Made by a program: the position numbers and the translations under genes
Shown: positions 1 to 8,800 of the stretch, piece after piece
Layout: each line of letters begins with the position of its first letter
Position numbering within the stretch: position 1 is the stretch's first letter
Source: Luteolibacter luteus
Lineage (GTDB): Bacteria > Verrucomicrobiota > Verrucomicrobiia > Verrucomicrobiales > Akkermansiaceae
Assembly: GCF_012913485.1 (NCBI RefSeq)
Contig: NZ_CP051774.1
Span: 4,154,001 to 4,218,000 of the forward strand
Length of the DNA stretch: 64,000 nucleotides
Direction of reading: 5' to 3'
Notes under the pieces: model-generated
Told to the model about the DNA's origin: nothing
Databases searched by the model: none
What the model saw: only the letters and a program-made list of their open reading frames with translations

Positions 1-89
1 TACGGGGCAGGATGTTCTTCCTTTCGGGTGGAAAGGTGACGAAGAAGCCTCTTCTTGAATCGCGGCGGAGAGTTGTTCTGAATTCCCGC

Positions 90-647
90 ATGACCCGCTG
101 CCCTTGGTTGCCTGCCGATCGCGAACTCTACCGCGAATATCATGACACCGAGTGGGGCGTGGCGTCCTATGACGAGCGCTACCTCTTTGAGATGATCTGC
201 CTTGAAGGCGCTCAAGCGGGACTTTCGTGGTGGACCGTGCTGCAAAAGCGCGAGCACTACCGGAAGGTCTTTCACAACTTCGTGCCGGAGAAGGTGGCAA
301 AGATGAAGGATGCGGAACTTGAGAAGCTTGTTCTCGATCCGGGAATCATCCGGCATCGCGGAAAGATCGAAGCAGTGCGGGCAAATGCGAAAGCCTGGCT
401 CGCACTAAGGGAGCGCGAGGGGGATGCGGTGAAATGGCTTTGGAGTTTTGCCGGCGGGAAGCCGCGTGTGACGTCTCCCAAGACGATGGCAGATATTCAG
501 ACGAAGACGCCGGAGTCTGATGCGATGAGCAAGGCGCTGCGGAAGGCCGGCTTCAATTTCGTGGGATCCACCACGCTTCATGCCTTCATGCAGGCGGTGG
601 GCATGGTCAACGATCACACCGTCGATTGCTTCCGCTACAAGAAGTAG
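90..647 (+). CDS. tag: DNA-3-methyladenine glycosylase I
   Basis: Base-excision repair enzyme that removes 3-methyladenine from alkylated DNA in the cytoplasm. The 185-residue product is close to the usual length of about 187. The four zinc ligands expected of Tag are visible: Cys4 in the opening MTRCPW, His18 in YHDTEWG, and His176 and Cys180 in HTVDC. The LEGAQAGLSWW stretch matches the helix carrying the active-site acid. The frame is open upstream to position 12, but the ATG at 90 gives the canonical N-terminus. It is followed by a hairpin terminator shared with the convergent DUF4139 gene. The family assignment is firm. Confidence 0.95.
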   Translation: MTRCPWLPADRELYREYHDTEWGVASYDERYLFEMICLEGAQAGLSWWTVLQKREHYRKVFHNFVPEKVAKMKDAELEKLVLDPGIIRHRGKIEAVRANAKAWLALREREGDAVKWLWSFAGGKPRVTSPKTMADIQTKTPESDAMSKALRKAGFNFVGSTTLHAFMQAVGMVNDHTVDCFRYKK

Positions 648-663
648 TCTCGCGGATACGAGA

Positions 664-689
664 AAGGCGGCTCCCAGCGGAGCCGCCTT
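664..689. terminator. Bidirectional hairpin terminator between tag and the DUF4139 gene
   Basis: A perfect 11-bp stem (664-674 with 679-689) closes a 4-base loop CAGC. It has an A-rich left flank and a T-containing right flank and lies between two convergent genes, so it can serve both. Confidence 0.75.
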
Positions 690-701
690 CGTGAGATTTC
701 C

Positions 702-2123
702 TTACCAGGAGTAGTGGGCGGTGTAGGTTACCTTCTTCTCTTCGTCCGGTGCGAGTTTCACGATGAACTCGATTTTCTGGGCGTCTTTCTTTTCGTAGTC
801 CATCGAGTTGTTCTCGATCTTCCAGTTCAGCCAGCGCCAGAGGTGCTCGCGGACGACGATTTCTTTCGGTTCTTTCGAGCGGTTTTTCACGGTGACCTCG
901 ATGGTTTCCTTTAGCCAATCGGCACGGTCATCGCGTTCGAAGTTGGTGATCTTGCGCTCGCCCACGAGGTCGAAGGCATTGCCGGTGTAGAGTGAGACTT
1001 CCTCGTTCCGCGGAGTGTGATCGATGTTGTTCTCTCCGACGAACTCGAGGTTCCCGTCCTGATCGTCGGAGCGGTAGAAGCGCACGCGTCCTGCGGGGAG
1101 GGGCACGCCGAGGCCATTAGCCTCCTCGTTCTTGAATTCCCAGTAAATGGCCACGTCCTTCGGGAACTCCATGCCTTGGATCGGCTGGGTCTGCGCGGCA
1201 CCGCCTCCGAAGAAACGCATGGAGTTCGGGTCGTAGACGTATCGCTTTACCGCCTTCACGGCGGGCGAGCGCAGGAACTCCACTTGCTTGGTCTCCTTGT
1301 CCCGGATGCTGAGAGGGCGCGGCAGGGTATAGAGGTGGAAGTCATCGAAGGCCTTCTCCTGGACCTTCGCTTCGAATCGATCCGCTGCCATGGCGAGGCC
1401 GCGTGCCATGGGGGCAGCGGGCATCGCCGGCTCGATAATGTTCACGTCTCCGGCGACGAGCTTTACCAGCGCTTTGTCGAAGCCAGTGCCGCTGTTATTT
1501 TCCACGGTGACCCAGCCGGTGAGCGTGACGGTTTCTCCTTTCTCCGGGGCGACCAAATTATAGTCGGCTTCCCAGTTGAAACCGTTGCTGAGGTAAGAGA
1601 GCTGAGCGTCGAACTTGGCGCCATCCTGGCTGCCGAGTTGCCACGATAAGGTGGGGCGGAGGATCGAGTCGTTGCCGAGTGCGGGGAAAAGCGGCTCGCC
1701 GGGAAGTTGGAAACGTAGCTTGCCATCGACCTCGATGATCGGGTCTTGAGGCACGCCTCCGGGAACGTGGCCGGAGCGGATAATCTTGCCCGGCTTCACC
1801 TCCACTTTTCCATCGGGATAGGTGGTGCGGAAGTCGATGACTTGTCCCTCGAAATGGCTCAGCAGGAGTGAGCGGCTGACGGGATCATTCCGGTAGCTCT
1901 GCTCCAGGATCGAAAAGGCAGCCTTGCCTGCGGGATCACGGAGCACCACGGAATCCGGAAGAACCTGGGCAGTGGCGCGGTCGAAGGTCAGGGTGCTTTC
2001 GCCTGCTTTCAGTTCGACGGGTAGTGTCTCGCGGACTACCGCGAGGTTTTGATTGTAGATGGTGAGCGCGGTCTCGGCATTCATGGTGGAAACGAGCGCG
2101 ACGGTTACGGCCAAAGCTTTCAT
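702..2123 (-). CDS. DUF4139 domain-containing exported protein
   Basis: A 473-residue protein with a short signal peptide (MKALAVTVALVSTMNA) followed by the DUF4139 pattern: LTIYNQNLAVVRE at the start, a central all-beta region and a C-terminal part with repeated ENN/GFD motifs. No enzymatic role is established for the family; it is usually periplasmic or surface-located. The frame is open to 2213, but the ATG at 2123 begins the signal peptide. The small exported protein upstream ends 19 bases before this start, so the two probably form one operon and may act together. Confidence 0.8.
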   Translation of the reverse strand: MKALAVTVALVSTMNAETALTIYNQNLAVVRETLPVELKAGESTLTFDRATAQVLPDSVVLRDPAGKAAFSILEQSYRNDPVSRSLLLSHFEGQVIDFRTTYPDGKVEVKPGKIIRSGHVPGGVPQDPIIEVDGKLRFQLPGEPLFPALGNDSILRPTLSWQLGSQDGAKFDAQLSYLSNGFNWEADYNLVAPEKGETVTLTGWVTVENNSGTGFDKALVKLVAGDVNIIEPAMPAAPMARGLAMAADRFEAKVQEKAFDDFHLYTLPRPLSIRDKETKQVEFLRSPAVKAVKRYVYDPNSMRFFGGGAAQTQPIQGMEFPKDVAIYWEFKNEEANGLGVPLPAGRVRFYRSDDQDGNLEFVGENNIDHTPRNEEVSLYTGNAFDLVGERKITNFERDDRADWLKETIEVTVKNRSKEPKEIVVREHLWRWLNWKIENNSMDYEKKDAQKIEFIVKLAPDEEKKVTYTAHYSW

Positions 2124-2142
2124 GAGCGGATGGTTTCGAAAA

Positions 2143-2577
2143 TTACTTGGTTTCCCGCAGCAGCGGTTCGTAGCGGAGAATGTTGAGGTAGGGCATATAA
2201 GCGCAGGATTCATCCTTTGATAGGGTGAAAGTCATGCTCCCTCCGTCGAAGGGCCATGGCACTTTCTTCAATCGGATACCCGATTCCACCGTGGGATTGC
2301 TGTCCGTGCAGATGAACTTCAGTTCCTTGCCGACCGGGCTGTCTTCGTTGACCAGCACCTCATAGGTGATGAGATGCTGGCTGCGGATCCAATTGCCCTG
2401 AACGACTTGGGAGATCACCTCGTCGCTCTTGAACATTGCCTCGACCTTGATTCCCTCGGCCTGCTCCGGTTGGGGGAAGATGAGCTGGTCTTCCGGGAGC
2501 TTGGCGTTTGTTTTCAATGGCTCCGCTCCTGCGGCGAGGCCTGCGAGGGCAAGAAAGCATGCAAATAGTCGTTTCAT
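2143..2577 (-). CDS. Small exported protein of unknown function
   Basis: A 144-residue protein starting at an ATG with a clear signal peptide (MKRLFACFLALAGLAAGAEP). The mature part is soluble, with no membrane segment or motif I recognise. It mentions two cysteines (in KFICTD and ESCAYM) that could form a disulfide. It is the first gene of a two-gene minus-strand unit with the DUF4139 gene 19 bases downstream, which suggests a joint envelope role. The unrelated CoA-transferase gene starts divergently about 105 bases away, so the gap holds both promoters. Confidence 0.65.
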   Translation of the reverse strand: MKRLFACFLALAGLAAGAEPLKTNAKLPEDQLIFPQPEQAEGIKVEAMFKSDEVISQVVQGNWIRSQHLITYEVLVNEDSPVGKELKFICTDSNPTVESGIRLKKVPWPFDGGSMTFTLSKDESCAYMPYLNILRYEPLLRETK

Positions 2578-2682
2578 GGAATTCCTGGATTCATGAAGAA
2601 AGACCCTTGGGCGGCGATTTCCTTGGAAAAATTTACCGATCCCGGGTCTCGCCTGCCTTTTCTAGCGTGTTAGATTCGTCAT

Positions 2683-4551
2683 GTGGAAACCCTTGATGAA
2701 CATGAATGGCCACGGCTGGTGAGGCCCGGGAGCCGGGTCTTCATTGGCGGCGGGGCTTCCGTGCCGCACGCGCTGGTGGCTTCCATGCTTGCCCATGCCG
2801 AGCGCCTGCAGGACGTGGAAATCGTCCACATCCATGGACTCGGGGCTACGCCATGGATCGATCCGCGTTACGAGCAGATCCTGCGGACGAATTCCTTTTT
2901 CCTCACTCCTGCAGTCCGGGAGGCTGTTGAACGCGGACAGGCCGACTACACGCCTTGCCCCATGTCGGAGGTGCCGGCGCTTTTCCGAAGCAGGCGGGTG
3001 CCGATCGATGTCGCGCTGATCCAAGTGAGCCCACCGGATGAAGCGGGGAACTGTTCGCTCGGGGTCAGCGTGGATGTCGTGCGTGCGGCGATCAATGCGG
3101 CGCGTGTGGTAATTGCGCAGGTGAATCCGCTGATGCCGCGCACCGGAGGAGACAGCCTTCTGCCGGTAAAGCGGATCGATCGCTTTTTCATGCACCGGGT
3201 CGCCTTGCCGGAGTGCGTGAAGTTTGTCCCGGATGACCGGCAGGATCGCATCGGGCGCTATGCTTCGCAGCTGATCGAGGATGGTGCCACCTTGCAGGTT
3301 GGCTTGGGAAATACCCCGGAGGCAGTGATCCGCGCACTACGGAAGCACAAGCATCTCGGAATCCACTCGGGAATGTTCAATGATGCGCTGATGGAGTTGG
3401 TCCGCAGCGGTGTGGTGGACAATTCGCGAAAGACTTACAAACCCGGCAAGATCATCGCCAGCCATGTGATGGGTAGCCGGAAACTATACCGGTTCTGCGA
3501 CAAGAATCCGGATTTGGAGCTTCATCCGAGCGATTGGGTGAACGACCCGCTACGCATCTCAAAGAACGAGCGCATGGTCGCGATCAACGGGGCCCGTGAG
3601 ATCGATCTGACCGGTCAGGTGGTCCGGGATTCCCGGGGCCACCGTTTTTACGGAGGGATTGGCGCACTTCAGGATTTCATTCGCGGTGCAGGCCGCAGCA
3701 AGGACGGACGCCCGATCATCGTGCTGACATCCCTGACCGACGATGGGAAGCGTTCACGAATCGTCGCGGATTTCGAGCCAGGGAGCGGTGTTTCCACCGG
3801 CCGTGGAGACGTTCACTACGTGGTCACGGAGTACGGCGTTGCCAGCATTTATGGGCGCAGCATCCGGGAAAGGGTGGCACGGCTTGTTGAGATTGCGCAT
3901 CCGGACTACCGCGAGTCACTGCTGGAAGGAGCGCAGGCGCGCGGATGGTTGCCTCGATTTTTCACCATGCCTGGTGGCACGCGCTCCGGCGTGGAGTCGG
4001 AATGGATCACCTTTTCCTGCGGTCGGTTTCGGTTGCGCCCGCTTTACCCAAGCGACATGCGAGCCCTGCAGTCCTTCTTCTACTCGCACGATGAAGAGAC
4101 CGTGCGGCTCCGATACGGTTACCATCGGGAGCGCATGACGGGTGAATCCGCCTACAAGCTTGCCGCCGTGGATCAGTCCCGCGACCGGGCGCTCGGGCTC
4201 TTTGCCGAGATCAATGGTCGCGAGGAGCTCCGTGCGATCGGCCGATACTACCTCGACCCGGACGGAAAATCTGCAGAGGTCGCCTTCGTGGTCCATGAGT
4301 CCACGCGTCGCGCCGGGATGGGTGGCTTTCTTTTGGGAGAGCTGGCAGTGACCGCCCGGAAGCGGGGAATCACGGATTTCTGGGCCAGCGTCCTGCCCGG
4401 GAACCATGCCATGTCCGCGCTTCTGGCCCGCGCCGGGGGAACGGCCAGCCGGGACGACGAGGATCTGCGCTATGACATGAAAGTGGCCCGCATCCTCCGC
4501 TGGCGCTCGCGATATCTGGAGCATAAGCAAATCCACCGCGAGAAGCGATGA
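2683..4551 (+). CDS. Acetyl-CoA hydrolase/transferase-family protein fused to a GNAT acetyltransferase
   Basis: A 622-residue two-domain protein starting at GTG. Residues about 1-430 match the acetyl-CoA hydrolase/4-hydroxybutyrate CoA-transferase family: FIGGGASVPHAL near the start, an LGNTPEA loop, GIHSGMFNDALMEL, and VVTEYGVA with the probable catalytic Glu. Residues about 455-610 form a GNAT fold, starting with FRLRPLYPSDM and containing RRAGMGGFLLGEL as the acetyl-CoA-binding loop. The stop overlaps the start of the downstream deacetylase by 4 bases (ATGA), so the two are translationally coupled. A plausible role is handling of acyl-CoA with protein acetylation; the CoA substrate cannot be read from sequence. 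Confidence 0.85.
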   Translation: METLDEHEWPRLVRPGSRVFIGGGASVPHALVASMLAHAERLQDVEIVHIHGLGATPWIDPRYEQILRTNSFFLTPAVREAVERGQADYTPCPMSEVPALFRSRRVPIDVALIQVSPPDEAGNCSLGVSVDVVRAAINAARVVIAQVNPLMPRTGGDSLLPVKRIDRFFMHRVALPECVKFVPDDRQDRIGRYASQLIEDGATLQVGLGNTPEAVIRALRKHKHLGIHSGMFNDALMELVRSGVVDNSRKTYKPGKIIASHVMGSRKLYRFCDKNPDLELHPSDWVNDPLRISKNERMVAINGAREIDLTGQVVRDSRGHRFYGGIGALQDFIRGAGRSKDGRPIIVLTSLTDDGKRSRIVADFEPGSGVSTGRGDVHYVVTEYGVASIYGRSIRERVARLVEIAHPDYRESLLEGAQARGWLPRFFTMPGGTRSGVESEWITFSCGRFRLRPLYPSDMRALQSFFYSHDEETVRLRYGYHRERMTGESAYKLAAVDQSRDRALGLFAEINGREELRAIGRYYLDPDGKSAEVAFVVHESTRRAGMGGFLLGELAVTARKRGITDFWASVLPGNHAMSALLARAGGTASRDDEDLRYDMKVARILRWRSRYLEHKQIHREKR

Positions 4552-5510
4552 AAACCCAGCGCACCGGCATTCACTACGATTCGTGCTACGAGCATCACGA
4601 AACCGGCCCGGGCCATCCGGAGTCGCCGGCGCGCTATCGCGCGCTGCGGGCCGCCCTGGAGGAGTTGCCGGAGGATTTCGTGAGACTCCCCCGGCGCAGG
4701 GCCACAGTAGCGGAGATTCTTTTGGCCCACGAAGCCTACTACCACGATGTGGTCTATCGCGACGTGGCTTCTTGTGCCGATGTCCTGAGAACGGGCGACA
4801 CGGCTTTAAGCGAGGACAGCTACGACGTCGCGCTGGACGCCAGCGGTGCCGTGTTGGCAGCGGTCGATGCCGTGATGAAAGGGGATATCCGGCGGGCCTT
4901 CTGTGCGGTGAGGCCACCCGGACACCACGCTACCGCGGATCGCGGCATGGGCTTTTGCATTTTCAATCACGTCGCCGTTGCTGCCCGCTATCTTCAGAAG
5001 CGGCATGGGCTCAAGCGGATTGCGATCGTGGATTGGGATGTGCATCATGGCAATGGGACGGAGGCGATCTTCTACGAGGATCCGAGCGTCTTTTACCTCT
5101 CTCTGCACCAGTATCCGCTCTACCCCTACACTGGCAGTGCCGGAGATACGGGGAGCGGGACCGGAGAGGGGGCGACCCTGAACATCCCGCTTGCGGCCCG
5201 CTCCGGAGGGGCGGCGGCCTTGGCTGCGTGGGACGCTCAAGCAGCGCCTGCCTTGGATGCCTTTGCTCCCGAGTTCGTGCTCGTCTCCGCGGGGTTCGAT
5301 GCCCGGATCAAGGATCCTCTCGGTGATCTGGAATGGGACGACGCCACCTTTGTTGGTCTTACCAAACGGGTCGTGGCGCTGGCCGAGAAGCACGCGGGCG
5401 GGCGCGTGGTATCTTCCTTGGAAGGTGGCTATTATCCGCCGGGACTTGCCTCTGCTGCGGTTGCCCACGCGCAGGCGATGGCTGGCGAGTTCATTGCACC
5501 GGGGCCATGA
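4548..5510 (+). CDS. Histone deacetylase-family protein (AcuC-like)
   Basis: A 320-residue zinc-dependent amidohydrolase of the arginase/deacetylase fold. Visible motifs are RPPGHHATADRGMGFC (active-site His pair), DWDVHHGNGT (metal ligands Asp and His), VSAGFDAR (third metal ligand) and LEGGY near the C-terminus, so the active site looks complete. Bacterial relatives remove acetyl groups from proteins such as acetyl-CoA synthetase, from polyamines, or from acetoin-related substrates. It overlaps the upstream GNAT-containing gene by 4 bases, pairing an acetyltransferase with a deacetylase. Its 3' end overlaps the convergent cardiolipin synthase gene by 20 bases. Confidence 0.9.
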   Translation: MKTQRTGIHYDSCYEHHETGPGHPESPARYRALRAALEELPEDFVRLPRRRATVAEILLAHEAYYHDVVYRDVASCADVLRTGDTALSEDSYDVALDASGAVLAAVDAVMKGDIRRAFCAVRPPGHHATADRGMGFCIFNHVAVAARYLQKRHGLKRIAIVDWDVHHGNGTEAIFYEDPSVFYLSLHQYPLYPYTGSAGDTGSGTGEGATLNIPLAARSGGAAALAAWDAQAAPALDAFAPEFVLVSAGFDARIKDPLGDLEWDDATFVGLTKRVVALAEKHAGGRVVSSLEGGYYPPGLASAAVAHAQAMAGEFIAPGP

Positions 5511-6924
5511 GCCTTGCGGCACGGCAGGCGAGGCGGAAGCCGAACTTGCGCTCGGTGAAATCGGTGACCTTCACGACTTCGGAATTCTCAAAGTCCAGCT
5601 CCAGCATGTGGGCTACTTCTTCGATGAATGCCTTGTCAGAGCTGAGGCCCGAGATCTCGAAGTTGAGCCGGAAGGAGCGATTGTCCAGATTGGCGGTTCC
5701 CACGCAGGCGAGCTGGTCGTCCACGAGCATCACCTTCTGGTGGAGGAAGCCCCGCTTGTAGCGGTAGAGCTTCACCCCGAAAGGAATGGTTTGTTCGAAG
5801 TAGGTGAAGGCGGAGAGCCAGACCAAGAGGTGATCGGCTTTCTCCGGGATCAGGATCCTCACATCGGCACCGCGGATTGCCGCGGCCTGAAGGGCTGTGA
5901 GCACGCCGCCATCCGGAACGAAGTAGGGCGAGGCGATCCACAGACGCTCACGCGAGGTATTCGCGGCTTCTGCCACCACGAGCTGCCACGAGTCCGCGGG
6001 ATCGGCGGGGCCAGTGGGGATGATTGCCGCGATCTGGTCTGCGGTTTCCGCATGGCCGGACCAATTGAGATCGGCGGGGACATCATCCGCTGCCCAGTTC
6101 CAGTCTTCGATGAAGACGAGCTGGATCGCCTGCACGCTGGGTCCCCGGAGCTTGAGGTGGGTATCCCGCCATGCTCCGAAGCGTTGGTCGCGCCCCAGAT
6201 ATTCGTCGCCCACGTTGATCCCGCCGATGAATGCTTCCTCTCCGTCCACCACCACGATTTTCCGGTGATTGCGGAAGTTGATCTGCAAGCGTGACCACCA
6301 GTGGCGGTTCGAGCCGAAGGCGTAGCACTGGATGCCGGCGTCTTCCATCTCCTTGAGGTAGGAGCGGCTGAGCTTGTGGGACCCGATTTCGTCGAAGAGG
6401 AAGTAGACCTTCACTCCTGCCTTCGCCCGCGAGACCAGTGCGTCCTTGAAGCGGGTGCCGATGCGGTCGTTCTTCACGATGAAGAAATTGATCAGCAGGT
6501 ACTTCTCGGCGGAGAGGATGGAGGTGAAGAGAGCTTCAAAGGTTTCCTCTCCATCAATCAGCAGGGTCAATTCGTTGCCGCGGGTGAAAGGGAGTCCGCC
6601 GAGGATTTCCGCGGCCCGGCCGAAGGCGTCGTCGGGCTTGATTTCGTAGTGACGAAGGCGGCGATGCATCTCATCGGCAAGCTTCCGTAGATCCGCATCA
6701 TCGCTACGGCGTGCCCGCACGTAGCCGGAGAAACGGCTCCGGCCAGCAATCCAGTAGAGGGGAATCGCGACCCAAGGCGCGGCGATCAGTGATACCATCC
6801 ACGCAATGGTGCCCTGGGCCGTGCGCACCGTCATCAACGCGTGAATCACGTGGATGATTCCCAGAAGGTGCAGCAAAAGGATCCCCGTGCCGACAAGGAA
6901 GGGGGCGGTATCGGGGTCTGGCAT
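5491..6924 (-). CDS. cls: Cardiolipin synthase (phospholipase D superfamily)
   Basis: A 477-residue membrane protein. Two N-terminal transmembrane helices (about residues 9-31 and 40-60) precede two PLD domains. Both HKD motifs are intact in the degenerate form seen in Cls: HRKIVVVDGEEAFIGGIN and HQKVMLVDDQLACVGTAN. The enzyme condenses phosphatidylglycerol to cardiolipin at the inner membrane. It starts at ATG and its 3' end overlaps the convergent deacetylase gene by 20 bases. It is a single gene with no obvious operon partner. Confidence 0.92.
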   Translation of the reverse strand: MPDPDTAPFLVGTGILLLHLLGIIHVIHALMTVRTAQGTIAWMVSLIAAPWVAIPLYWIAGRSRFSGYVRARRSDDADLRKLADEMHRRLRHYEIKPDDAFGRAAEILGGLPFTRGNELTLLIDGEETFEALFTSILSAEKYLLINFFIVKNDRIGTRFKDALVSRAKAGVKVYFLFDEIGSHKLSRSYLKEMEDAGIQCYAFGSNRHWWSRLQINFRNHRKIVVVDGEEAFIGGINVGDEYLGRDQRFGAWRDTHLKLRGPSVQAIQLVFIEDWNWAADDVPADLNWSGHAETADQIAAIIPTGPADPADSWQLVVAEAANTSRERLWIASPYFVPDGGVLTALQAAAIRGADVRILIPEKADHLLVWLSAFTYFEQTIPFGVKLYRYKRGFLHQKVMLVDDQLACVGTANLDNRSFRLNFEISGLSSDKAFIEEVAHMLELDFENSEVVKVTDFTERKFGFRLACRAARLMAPVQ

Positions 6925-6991
6925 TTCCCCTATCTAGCACGGTCTTGGCCTTGGCCAAGAACCGGTTTGCTAGAAAAAGGGTATGGATCGC

Positions 6992-8677
6992 TTACTTCGT
7001 GGCCGCTTGGTCAGGCCAATCGAGCAAGATATTCCACTTGTAGATCTTGTCGATCGGAAGGGTCGGAGAGGTCTCGTTGTCGATTTTGTCGTAGACGTTC
7101 TTCGGCGGGGTGAGGACCGCGTCCTTTCCGTAGATGAAATCCTGGTCCTCCACGATCGTGCGGTAGGCCTTGTTGAGGGCTAGTGCACGCTCCCGCGAGG
7201 GGGTGATGAGATCATAGACGTCCTTCGCCTCGGCCAGCTTGCCGGGATCGGTGGTTCCGTCTTCCTTGAGCCAGCGGGCGGACATTTCGTCGTTGTTCCG
7301 GAACTCGCTGCCACCACCCGCCCGGGCGAGGTAGGTCACGATCTCTCCCAGGGTTTCTCCCTTGTTCGGAGCATCCGGCATGCCCTTGAGATCGAGGTAG
7401 CCCCAGCCCTTGGTCCCATCGAGCTTGCGGGGAAAGCTGAAGGTCTTGTCGATGGTGGAGCCAATGGTGTTGTGGCAGCCCATGCAGGAGAAGTTCTCCT
7501 CGTAGGTATAGGCACGCAGCCGGCCTTTCTTGTCTTCGATGAAGCCTTGGAGTGCCCAGCCGTTGCCATTGTCGATGCCGAGTTGTCCCAATTCATGGTA
7601 GGCGGGCAAATTGCCGGCTTCCTTCTCCATGGCCTCAAGATCGTAGCGGCGGGCATACATCGCCTTCGAGAAGGACTTCGCCTTTTTCGAATAGCGCACT
7701 TCCTTCATGCGCGTGGAGCTGACGATGCTGCCATCCTTTCCGATCCCAACGTAGCGGACGGTATGCAGGAACTCGGTGCCCTGCGGATAGAGGGAGGTAT
7801 CCAGGGGTTCCGCTTCGGCGGCTCCGACCCAGGAACCGGTCCTGGTGATACGCGTGACCACCTCGAGGCTGCCGTTTCCGTCGAGATCCTTGCCGACAAG
7901 ATTTTCATCCACGGGCAGCGAGCCGATCTCCTTCACACCCTTGATGTTCGCTTCGAGGATGGCGAGGTTCGCCTTATAGATTTCCGCGGACTTTTTGCCT
8001 TCCCGGTCCGTGCGGAAACGGAGGTGGAGACGGATCATCACGTCATCGGTCGATCCGTTCGTCGGCCAGAAGGTGCTGGGGAAAGGCTTGTAATTGAAAG
8101 CGACCCAATCGCTGCCGTCCTTGGCGAAGCCTTGGACATCGAAGGCATCCTTGCCGAGATGCAGGTTTTGGAGGTCGGGGATCCAGCCCTTGAAATCTTT
8201 TTCCCGCAGGCGCGAGGAGAGCTCGGAGTAGTTGTCCTCGCCGATGTAGCGGAGGATTTCCTCATCACTGATGGCTGCCGCCCGGGCGGTGCGATCCTCG
8301 AAGAGATTCTTCCAGTGATTGGTCATTCCCATATCGCTGAAGCTGTAGGCTTCCTGGAGATCAGCGTCGGCCATGACGTTTTCCCGGCCATCGATGGGAT
8401 CCTGATGGCAGACGTAGCAGGGATTGTGGCGGATCTCGGTGCGCGTGTAGCACTGTGGCGGGACCACTGCCTCGCCGTTTGACAGGGTTACCACCGGATG
8501 GACTTCCGGCACCATGGGGAGGACCGAGTCGCTCTCGCGAAGCGAATCGAGGATTTGCTGATAGATGGGAACACCGCCGCCTTCCGGTGGGCGGGTTTCC
8601 TCCGCATTGACGATTGGGGAGGCCAGGCCGAGGAGGCTGATGAAAAGCAAGCTGCCCGGAATTCTCGTGGAGTTCAT
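6992..8677 (-). CDS. Exported protein with two CxxCH heme-c motifs
   Basis: A 561-residue protein with a signal peptide (MNSTRIPGSLLFISLLGL, cut near NAEE). Two heme-c attachment motifs are present, CYVCH in the N-terminal quarter and CMGCH around the middle, so it is probably a periplasmic diheme protein. The sequence between them is not a standard cytochrome c fold that I recognise, and residues such as DLDGNGSLEV resemble a calcium loop. It lies on the same strand as the PhoX-like gene upstream, separated by about 120 bases containing a hairpin, so they are probably separate transcription units. The function is unknown; redox activity is an inference. Confidence 0.7.
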   Translation of the reverse strand: MNSTRIPGSLLFISLLGLASPIVNAEETRPPEGGGVPIYQQILDSLRESDSVLPMVPEVHPVVTLSNGEAVVPPQCYTRTEIRHNPCYVCHQDPIDGRENVMADADLQEAYSFSDMGMTNHWKNLFEDRTARAAAISDEEILRYIGEDNYSELSSRLREKDFKGWIPDLQNLHLGKDAFDVQGFAKDGSDWVAFNYKPFPSTFWPTNGSTDDVMIRLHLRFRTDREGKKSAEIYKANLAILEANIKGVKEIGSLPVDENLVGKDLDGNGSLEVVTRITRTGSWVGAAEAEPLDTSLYPQGTEFLHTVRYVGIGKDGSIVSSTRMKEVRYSKKAKSFSKAMYARRYDLEAMEKEAGNLPAYHELGQLGIDNGNGWALQGFIEDKKGRLRAYTYEENFSCMGCHNTIGSTIDKTFSFPRKLDGTKGWGYLDLKGMPDAPNKGETLGEIVTYLARAGGGSEFRNNDEMSARWLKEDGTTDPGKLAEAKDVYDLITPSRERALALNKAYRTIVEDQDFIYGKDAVLTPPKNVYDKIDNETSPTLPIDKIYKWNILLDWPDQAATK

Positions 8678-8727
8678 GGCGATGCAGGCGATGTGGATGA
8701 AGCGGTGGAATAGAAAGCGATAGCGCG

Positions 8728-8758
8728 GGGAAGGACGACCGCGGGAGTCGCCCTTCCC
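8728..8758 (-). terminator. Hairpin downstream of the PhoX-like gene
   Basis: A 12-bp stem with one mismatch (8728-8739 with 8747-8758) and a 7-base loop lies about 40 bases past the stop of the minus-strand gene ending at 8801. It lacks a good T-run on the minus strand, so its strength as a terminator is uncertain. Confidence 0.45.
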
Positions 8759-8800
8759 TTTGCTATCGTGGGGAGGATGGTCAGGAAATCATGCCAAGGC

